Assembly: GCA_900544075.1 (NCBI GenBank)
Contig: UQTJ01000052.1
Coordinates: 1-18,526, forward strand
Direction: 5' to 3'
Origin: an uncultured Bacteroides sp.
GTDB taxonomy: Bacteria > Bacteroidota > Bacteroidia > Bacteroidales > Bacteroidaceae
DNA length: 18,526 nucleotides
A model generated the notes under the pieces. That model ran no database searches. It saw only the letters and a list, made by a program, of their open reading frames with translations, and had not been told where the DNA came from. The position numbers and the translations under genes were made by a program. Shown here piece after piece: positions 13,418 through 18,526 of this stretch; the first letter of the stretch is position 1; each line of letters opens with the position of its first letter.

Positions 13418-15259
13418 ATGATGAGAAAATATTTTTTCTTGATATTGATGATTGCTGTATCACTACAGATGTTTGCCGATGACAAGGTGACACTGAGGGC
13501 TTCGGCACCGGAAGTGGTGGTAAACGGTGATCAGTTCAGACTTACATATACTGTAAATTCGCAGGATGTAAAGGATTTTCTGGCACCTCAGGCCAAGGGC
13601 TTTGATGTCCTGATGGGACCAAGCCGTTCGCAGCAGAGTAGTACACAGATTATTAACGGTAAGGTTTCTTCCAGCCGTTCCATCACTTATACTTATATTC
13701 TGATGGCGGTATCGGAAGGTACTTTCAATATCCCTGCAGCCAGTATCGAGGTTGATGGTGAGAAAATCTTTTCAAATCCATTGACAATTAAAGTTTTGCC
13801 TAAGGATAAGGAACAGGGAAATTCCAACCAGAGTCAAGGCAACGGAGGTATCTCTTCAAGAAACCAGAAAACAAGCGGACGAATAACTGATAAAGACTTG
13901 TTCATCTTGGCTACGGCAAGTAAGACTAAGGTGCATGAACAGGAAGCTATATTGGTAACATACAAGGCCTACACGACAGTCGATTTGCGTCAGCTGCTTG
14001 GAAAAATGCCTGATCAGCAGGGATTTTATGTTCAGGAGGTTGAACTTCCTACTCAGAAAACATTCAAGCTTGAACATTATAATGGAAGAAACTATAATAC
14101 GGTAGTTTACAGACAGTATGTATTGTTCCCTCAGAAATCCGGCAAGTTGGAGATACCGGCAGTAACTTTCGATGCCGTAGTTGCACAGAGAGTAGCTGTT
14201 TCTGACGACCCGTTTGAAGCTTTCTTTAACGGAGGCGGATATGTGGAAGTCAATAAGAAAATAGTTGCTCCTAAGGTTGTGATTAACGTAGACCCGCTTC
14301 CATCAAAACCTGAAGGTTTCTCCGGTGGGGTAGGTACATTCTCTTTGAAATCAGACATTAGCACTACTGAATTAAAGGCAAACGAGGCTGTAACCATTAA
14401 GCTTACGATTAGCGGTACGGGAAACATGAAGTTGGTCAGTGCTCCGGAAGTCAAATTCCCTCATGATTTTGAAATTTATGACCCGAAAATTGAAGATAAT
14501 TATGAACTGACAGCAAATGGGCTGAGCGGAACCAAGACAATAGAGTATCTTGCTATACCGCGTCATGCCGGTAATTTTACTATTCCTGCCATCGAATTTA
14601 AGTATTTTGATATTAAAACAGAAAAGTATAATACACTTGCTACAGAACCATACGAACTGAAAGTGGCTAAGGGTGACGGTAGTGCTGTAAGCCAGCAGGT
14701 TATAGCTGATTTCACAAATAAAGAAAACGTAAAGGTTTTAGGAACGGACATACTGTTTATCAAAACAGGTGATACTGTACTCAGACAGAAAGGAAACTAT
14801 TTCTTTGGTACAGTGACTTACTATTTATGGTATATTATTCCTTTTGTATTGTTTGTTGTGTTTGTTGTTATATACAGAAAACAGGCAATAGAGAGTGCAA
14901 ACGTAGCTAAGGTTAAGACTAAAAAGGCGAATAAAGTAGCTACCAAGCGTATGAAGCAGGCAGGAAAGCTTCTTTCAGAGAATAAGGTAAATGAATTCTA
15001 TGATGAAGTACTGAAAGCTTTGTGGGGATATATAAGCGACAAACTTAATATTCCTGTTTCAAAACTCTCAAGAGATAACATAGAGGCTGAATTGTCCGGT
15101 CATGGAGTGTCTGAAGAACTTATTAAGGAGTTTATCGATGCTTTGTCAGAATGTGAATTTGCAAGATATGCTCCTGGAAATCAGAACGAAGCTATGGATA
15201 AGGTTTATTCTGCATCAGTAGATGTTATCAGCAAAATGGAAAACTGTATTAAACGTTAA
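13418..15259 (+). CDS. batD: BatD, large periplasmic Bat protein with membrane anchor
   Basis: This 613-residue protein has a signal peptide (about 1-20), a large beta-rich periplasmic region with repeated Ig-like units (about 21-460), one membrane helix (467-487) and a cytoplasmic tail (488-613). The length and N-terminal pattern (DDKVTLRASAPEVVVNGDQF) fit the BatD oxygen-tolerance family. The tail has KLSRDNIEAEL (549-559) and FARYAP (581-586), which parallel SSEII and FAKHAP of the 367-residue protein. A 57-base spacer without a promoter box or hairpin separates it from batC. Start: two adjacent ATG codons (13418 and 13421); I use the first. Confidence 0.92.
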   Translation: MMRKYFFLILMIAVSLQMFADDKVTLRASAPEVVVNGDQFRLTYTVNSQDVKDFLAPQAKGFDVLMGPSRSQQSSTQIINGKVSSSRSITYTYILMAVSEGTFNIPAASIEVDGEKIFSNPLTIKVLPKDKEQGNSNQSQGNGGISSRNQKTSGRITDKDLFILATASKTKVHEQEAILVTYKAYTTVDLRQLLGKMPDQQGFYVQEVELPTQKTFKLEHYNGRNYNTVVYRQYVLFPQKSGKLEIPAVTFDAVVAQRVAVSDDPFEAFFNGGGYVEVNKKIVAPKVVINVDPLPSKPEGFSGGVGTFSLKSDISTTELKANEAVTIKLTISGTGNMKLVSAPEVKFPHDFEIYDPKIEDNYELTANGLSGTKTIEYLAIPRHAGNFTIPAIEFKYFDIKTEKYNTLATEPYELKVAKGDGSAVSQQVIADFTNKENVKVLGTDILFIKTGDTVLRQKGNYFFGTVTYYLWYIIPFVLFVVFVVIYRKQAIESANVAKVKTKKANKVATKRMKQAGKLLSENKVNEFYDEVLKALWGYISDKLNIPVSKLSRDNIEAELSGHGVSEELIKEFIDALSECEFARYAPGNQNEAMDKVYSASVDVISKMENCIKR

Positions 15260-15266
15260 ATCATGT

Positions 15267-15271
15267 AGGAG
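15267..15271 (+). promoter_or_regulatory. Shine-Dalgarno-like site before batE
   Basis: AGGAG is nine bases before the batE ATG in the 21-base spacer after batD. It resembles the sites before rpmG and the 6035 HU gene, while most starts in this window lack one. Confidence 0.35.
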
Positions 15272-15280
15272 ATATATACA

Positions 15281-16030
15281 ATGAATAGAGTGTATGTTTT
15301 TTTAATGCTTTTGGCAAGTTTCCTGTTGCCGGCAAATGCTTCCTTGAAAACTGAGGCTGATAAAGCTTATCAGGAGAATGATTTTAAGGGTGCAATAGAG
15401 AAATACGAGGCTATACTGGAAGGCGGACAGGAGTCGGCTGATATATATTATAATTTGGGAAACAGTTATTATAAGGACAAAAATATAGCGAAAGCTGTCT
15501 TGAACTATGAACGTGCATTGCTTTTGTCGCCGGGGGATGACGATATAAGATATAACCTCGAAATGGCTAAGAGCAAGACCGTTGATAAGGTTACACCGAA
15601 GAGTGAGATTTTTATCGTCACATGGATAAGTGCGATTCGTGATTTGATGAGTGAATCGGCTTGGGCTTCGTTTGCTGTTTCTTGTTTTATCCTCTTCCTT
15701 TTAGGAGTATCTGCATATATATTCGGAAGCAAGATGGTGATAAAGAAAACAGGTTTTTCATTAGCCGTAGTTTTTCTGTTCTTTACAGTGGTTGCAAATC
15801 TGTTTGCTGATTCGCAGAAAGACAAGTTGGTAAACCGTGAAGGAGCTATAGTCATGCAGGCATCAGTAACAGTAAAAAGTACTCCTGACGAGAGCGGTAC
15901 GGACTTGTTTGTATTGCATGAGGGCACAAAAGTCTTTATAAACGATAATTCCATGAAAGGATGGAAGGAAGTGAGCCTGGAGGACGGTACCAGAGGATGG
16001 GTTCCTACTGAAAGCATAGAAGTGATTTAA
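15281..16030 (+). CDS. batE: BatE, TPR protein with two membrane helices and SH3-like domain
   Basis: This 249-residue protein has a signal peptide (1-20), TPR repeats (about 22-100; YNLGNSYYKDKNIAKAVLNY), two membrane helices (about 126-149 and 158-176), and a C-terminal bacterial SH3-like domain (about 188-247; SVTVKSTPDESG and GWKEVSLEDGTRGWV). With TPR and SH3 parts both outside, it may link the Bat complex to the cell wall (inference). It closes the Bat set; BatC is its TPR counterpart. A PAP2 gene starts 23 bases after it. Confidence 0.92.
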   Translation: MNRVYVFLMLLASFLLPANASLKTEADKAYQENDFKGAIEKYEAILEGGQESADIYYNLGNSYYKDKNIAKAVLNYERALLLSPGDDDIRYNLEMAKSKTVDKVTPKSEIFIVTWISAIRDLMSESAWASFAVSCFILFLLGVSAYIFGSKMVIKKTGFSLAVVFLFFTVVANLFADSQKDKLVNREGAIVMQASVTVKSTPDESGTDLFVLHEGTKVFINDNSMKGWKEVSLEDGTRGWVPTESIEVI

Positions 16031-16053
16031 AATAAACAGATAATATTTCTTTT

Positions 16054-16764
16054 ATGGACATACAGCAATTAATAGACTTTGATAAAATGTTGTTACTGCA
16101 ACTCAACGGTAGCGATTCGCTATTTTGGGATGGTTTTATGTATATAGTAACAAAAACTAATACTTGGATACCTGCAGCTATTGCATTGCTGTATGTCATT
16201 TTCAAGAATAATAATCTGAAGCGTGGGGCAACAATTGTCTGTCTTATCGCTTTGGTGATTGTACTGGCCGATCAAACTGCATCAGGCATATGTAAACCAT
16301 TGTTCGAAAGATTCCGTCCAACCAAAGATCCGGAGTTTATGAATATGGTAGATATTGTCAATAATTACCGCGCCGGTGGAATGTATGGTTTCATTTCAAG
16401 TCATGCGGCAAATACCTTTGCCGTTGCCATGTTTATCTCCTTGTTGGTAAAGAACAGCAGAATGACGTTTATGATGTTCATGTGGGCTTTGATTCCTACA
16501 TATTCGCGAGTATATTTGGGAGTTCATTATCCGGGAGATGTGTTCTTTGGTATGATTGATGGTATGTTGTGCGGTGCTTTAGTCTATTTCCTGTATATTT
16601 TTGCAGTGAAGAAGCTCGCATTAAAGCATCGTTTCATTTCTACCCAATATACTGACAGTGGATATGATGTGCAAAGCGTTAATGTAGTAGTACTTGTTCT
16701 TCTGCTCACATATTTATATGCTGTTATATACGGAATGATTATGTCAAAATCTATGTTTTTTTAG
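16054..16764 (+). CDS. PAP2-family membrane phosphatase
   Basis: This 236-residue protein has several membrane helices and the three PAP2 motifs: K81-x6-R88-P89 (KPLFERFRP), motif 2 at 115-117 with H117, and S151-R152, H158, D162 (SRVYLGVHYPGD). Motif 2 reads ISSH rather than the usual PSGH, but the catalytic histidine is kept. PAP2 proteins remove phosphate from lipid phosphates such as undecaprenyl pyrophosphate or lipid A; the substrate here is unknown. LpxE, LpxF and BacA-like roles are all possible. A 23-base gap after batE with no promoter suggests co-transcription with the Bat operon. No clear terminator follows it. Confidence 0.88.
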   Translation: MDIQQLIDFDKMLLLQLNGSDSLFWDGFMYIVTKTNTWIPAAIALLYVIFKNNNLKRGATIVCLIALVIVLADQTASGICKPLFERFRPTKDPEFMNMVDIVNNYRAGGMYGFISSHAANTFAVAMFISLLVKNSRMTFMMFMWALIPTYSRVYLGVHYPGDVFFGMIDGMLCGALVYFLYIFAVKKLALKHRFISTQYTDSGYDVQSVNVVVLVLLLTYLYAVIYGMIMSKSMFF

Positions 16765-16812
16765 TTATATAGAGCATTTTAGTAGTTTCCTTCATAAAAA
16801 ATCATTTATTTC

Positions 16813-16843
16813 TTGCGCATTATTCAGATTTTATATATATTTA
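16813..16843 (+). promoter_or_regulatory. Promoter of the 88-residue helix-turn-helix gene
   Basis: TTG at 16813-16815 and TATATTTA at 16836-16843 are 20 bases apart; the -7 box differs from TAnnTTTG only in its last base. It lies in a 117-base AT-rich gap and leaves a leader of about 35 bases. Confidence 0.45.
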
Positions 16844-16881
16844 TCATCGAGATAATAAACATATTGTTTAATGCTTAAAAC

Positions 16882-17148
16882 ATGATTACTATGACAAGGA
16901 CAATTACATTCAACGAATTGAGAAATATAAAGGATTCTTTACCGGAAGGCAGTATGCATCGTATTGCAGATGAACTAAATATATCTGTTGAAACAGTGAG
17001 AAACTTTTTCGGCGGACAGAACTTCAAGGATGGAAAATGTGTAGGAATCCATTTGGAGCCGGGACCTGACGGAGGTTTGGTGATGCTTGACGACACAATA
17101 GTGCTTGATAAGGCATTGGATATTCTGAGAGAAAGCTCAGGAATGTGA
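16882..17148 (+). CDS. Small helix-turn-helix DNA-binding protein
   Basis: This 88-residue protein begins MITMTRTITFNEL; the second ATG (16891) is an equally plausible start. Residues 24-44 (MHRIADELNISVETVRNFFGG) look like a LacI-type helix-turn-helix, followed by a short beta-rich segment (HLEPGPDGGLVML) and a C-terminal helix (ALDILRES). I have seen such short proteins annotated as DNA-binding proteins in Bacteroidales, but I know no function. No metal-binding or sensor domain is seen. It stands alone, with a promoter in front and a perfect inverted repeat behind. Confidence 0.75.
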   Translation: MITMTRTITFNELRNIKDSLPEGSMHRIADELNISVETVRNFFGGQNFKDGKCVGIHLEPGPDGGLVMLDDTIVLDKALDILRESSGM

Positions 17149-17159
17149 TTATAAGGTCA

Positions 17160-17221
17160 AATAGCTATAATAGTTATGTGAAGGGTTTACTTTGATAACT
17201 ATTATAGCTATTATTGTTTTT
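17160..17221 (+). terminator. Perfect 18-base inverted repeat with T-run, AT-rich terminator
   Basis: AATAGCTATAATAGTTAT (17160-17177) is exactly complementary to ATAACTATTATAGCTATT (17195-17212), with a 17-base loop, followed by ATTGTTTTT. It lies 11 bases after the helix-turn-helix stop codon and fits a terminator, although the stem has only three GC pairs in 18. It could also be a binding site, because the next gene's promoter overlaps its end. Confidence 0.75.
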
Positions 17222-17245
17222 AATCGGATTTCACAGATTATTTTG
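17214..17245 (+). promoter_or_regulatory. Possible promoter of the Usp gene
   Basis: TTG at 17214-17216 and TTATTTTG at 17238-17245 give roughly the -33/-7 spacing, with TA one base nearer the TTTG. The box overlaps the T-run of the preceding inverted repeat, so the hairpin and promoter may share sequence. Confidence 0.4.
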
Positions 17246-17273
17246 TAATTATCAACATCTAAATATTTTCAGT

Positions 17274-18410
17274 ATGGAAGAAGAAAAACTTGTAACCCTT
17301 GCTATATTGACTTATTCGAAAGCTCAGATACTGAAAAATGTATTGGAAAACGAAGGAATAGAGTCTTATATTCATAATGTAAATCTTATACAGCCTGTTA
17401 TTTCGTCAGGAGTGAGAATCAGAATCAAGGAAAGCGATTTACCGCGTGCACTGAGTATTATAGAAAGTTCTGCATGGCTTGCTGAAGATGTGGTTAAGGA
17501 ACATGTTCAGGATACAGAGAAGAAGCGCAAGACAGCAATAATATTAATCCCCGTGGACTTCTCTGACAATTCCTTCAAGGCGTGCAGGTTCGGGCTTAAT
17601 TTTGCGGCTCAGATAAAGGCTGAGGTTGTTTTGATGCATGTTTATTTCAGTCATGTCTACATGCCAAGCTTGCAGTATGCCACAGAAGGTTATGGCATTC
17701 CATATGAAGCCGAATTAGGCATTAAAACCATGCTTGATAATGTGCATCAGCGCTTGAAGGATATGACGGACAAGATAGACAAGCTGATGGCAGATGGAGA
17801 GATTCCTACGGTTAAGTACACGTGTCTTCTGCGTGAAGGAATTCCTGAAGAGGAAATATTGGCTTTTGCACGCGAGGAATCGCCACTGATGATAGTTATG
17901 GGTACGCGCGGTGAGAATATGGCTGAATATGGTCTGATGGGAAGCGTTACTGCCGAAGTTATAGAGCGTAGTCCTGTGTTTGTTTATTCCATTCCTGAAG
18001 AAGCCGGACTTACCAACTTTAAGGAAATACATAAAGTGGCTTTCATCACCAATTTCGACCAGAGGGATTTGATAGCATTTGATTCACTCATCACAACTTT
18101 CAAGGATTATAATTTCGAGATATATTTTATCCATCTGAATTCGAATGAGGAAAGAAGGACATGGAATGAAATTAAACTGTCAGGAATAAAGGAATATTTC
18201 CATAAGCAATACCCGGATTTGGCGATAAATTATAGTCTTGTTACAGAAGACAGTTTCTTCAATAACCTTGATGATTATGTAAAGAAGGAGTGTATAGATG
18301 TTTTATGTGTTTCCAATTATAAACGAAACGTGTTCGCGCGTCTGTTCAATCCAAGTATAGCCAAGAAGATGATATTCCACTCAAGAACTCCAATTCTTGT
18401 TATAAAATGA
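17274..18410 (+). CDS. DUF2007 and tandem universal stress domain fusion
   Basis: This 378-residue cytoplasmic protein starts at the ATG at 17274; a longer in-frame TTG start at 17214 falls inside the preceding hairpin and is unlikely. Residues 5-68 resemble DUF2007, a small putative signal-transducing domain (TYSKAQILKNVLENEGIES). Residues 88-239 are a Usp domain with the ATP-binding motif G210-x2-G213-x9-G223-S224 complete. Residues 253-378 are a second Usp domain with the same fold pattern but without that motif (SNYKRNVFARL in its place), so it probably does not bind ATP. Usp proteins respond to stress; the signal here is unknown. It is followed by a bidirectional terminator. Confidence 0.88.
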   Translation: MEEEKLVTLAILTYSKAQILKNVLENEGIESYIHNVNLIQPVISSGVRIRIKESDLPRALSIIESSAWLAEDVVKEHVQDTEKKRKTAIILIPVDFSDNSFKACRFGLNFAAQIKAEVVLMHVYFSHVYMPSLQYATEGYGIPYEAELGIKTMLDNVHQRLKDMTDKIDKLMADGEIPTVKYTCLLREGIPEEEILAFAREESPLMIVMGTRGENMAEYGLMGSVTAEVIERSPVFVYSIPEEAGLTNFKEIHKVAFITNFDQRDLIAFDSLITTFKDYNFEIYFIHLNSNEERRTWNEIKLSGIKEYFHKQYPDLAINYSLVTEDSFFNNLDDYVKKECIDVLCVSNYKRNVFARLFNPSIAKKMIFHSRTPILVIK

Positions 18411-18429
18411 GAATGAGATATTAATACAT

Positions 18430-18473
18430 ACAAAAAAAGATGGTGAACTGGAAAATTCATCATCTTTTTTTGT
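18430..18473. terminator. Bidirectional terminator between usp gene and tRNA-Arg
   Basis: ACAAAAAAAGATGGTGAA (18430-18447) pairs with TTCATCATCTTTTTTTGT (18456-18473) with one wobble and an eight-base loop. Runs of A on the left and T on the right make it work from both directions, ending the plus-strand Usp gene and the minus-strand tRNA. Confidence 0.9.
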
Positions 18474-18526
18474 GACCGCGACAGGATTCAAACCTGTAAC
18501 CGGCTGATCCGTAGTCAGCTACTCTA
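18473..18526 (-). tRNA. tRNA-Arg (anticodon ACG), 5' part cut by window edge
   Basis: On the minus strand the sequence gives the 3' side of a tRNA. The anticodon stem GCTGA/TCAGC closes a seven-base loop CTACGGA, with anticodon ACG (plus-strand 18510-18512), so arginine. The T-stem ACAGG/CCTGT closes TTTGAAT. The acceptor 3' strand is CGCGGTC and the discriminator A. CCA is not encoded, which is usual in Bacteroidota. The 5' acceptor strand and most of the D-arm lie beyond the window. The anticodon would be modified to inosine to read CGU, CGC and CGA. Confidence 0.93.

Noticed and set aside
17214..17273. An upstream TTG start for the Usp gene.
   Set aside because: It begins in the T-run of the preceding hairpin and adds 20 residues that match no domain. 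ATG at 17274 starts directly before the DUF2007-like part.

Overview
The window looks like core chromosome of a Bacteroidales bacterium (Bacteroides/Phocaeicola/Prevotella type). The evidence is the Bacteroides-style promoters (TTTG or TTG, about 20 bases, then TAnnTTTG) before most transcription units, the general scarcity of Shine-Dalgarno sites, the rpmB-rpmG-DUF4295 trio, a complete Bat (Bacteroides aerotolerance) operon, and a moderately AT-rich composition that is even throughout. I see no insertion sequence, phage, CRISPR array or sign of recent transfer. Genus-level assignment is inference.

Layout. (1) 27-260, minus: a small winged-helix protein, divergent from the rest, with a 12-base palindrome in its leader. 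(2) 476-2914: map, tsaD and pncC (CinA C-terminal type), a tight housekeeping run. (3) 2932-3720: a promoter, rpmB, rpmG, a 51-residue DUF4295 protein (probably ribosomal protein bL38) and a strong terminator. (4) 3740-7410: ftsY, rimO, an HU-family gene, and an unusual gene joining an HU-like domain, a membrane helix and a LysM domain. These four genes are nearly gapless and end at a hairpin terminator. (5) 7503-16764: the Bat operon, in the order MoxR ATPase, DUF58 protein, a small BatD-like membrane protein, batA, batB, batC, batD, batE, then a PAP2-family phosphatase 23 bases on. (6) 16882-17148: a small helix-turn-helix protein followed by a perfect 18-bp inverted repeat. (7) 17274-18410: a DUF2007/tandem-Usp fusion. 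A bidirectional terminator separates it from a partial tRNA-Arg(ACG) on the minus strand at the right edge.

How the genes work together. Sections 2-4 serve protein synthesis and delivery: methionine removal (Map), tRNA t6A (TsaD), ribosomal proteins, SRP receptor (FtsY) and uS12 methylthiolation (RimO). Section 5 encodes a membrane-anchored MoxR/von Willebrand A complex. By my reading it is built from three paralogous pairs: BatA/BatB, BatC/BatE, and the 367-residue protein/BatD.

The most unusual items are the membrane-spanning HU-LysM protein, whose DNA-binding arm is shortened and which sits next to a normal-armed HU gene, and the shared two-sided architecture of the 367-residue protein and BatD. 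I do not claim a wholly new system; most of the window is ordinary core genome.
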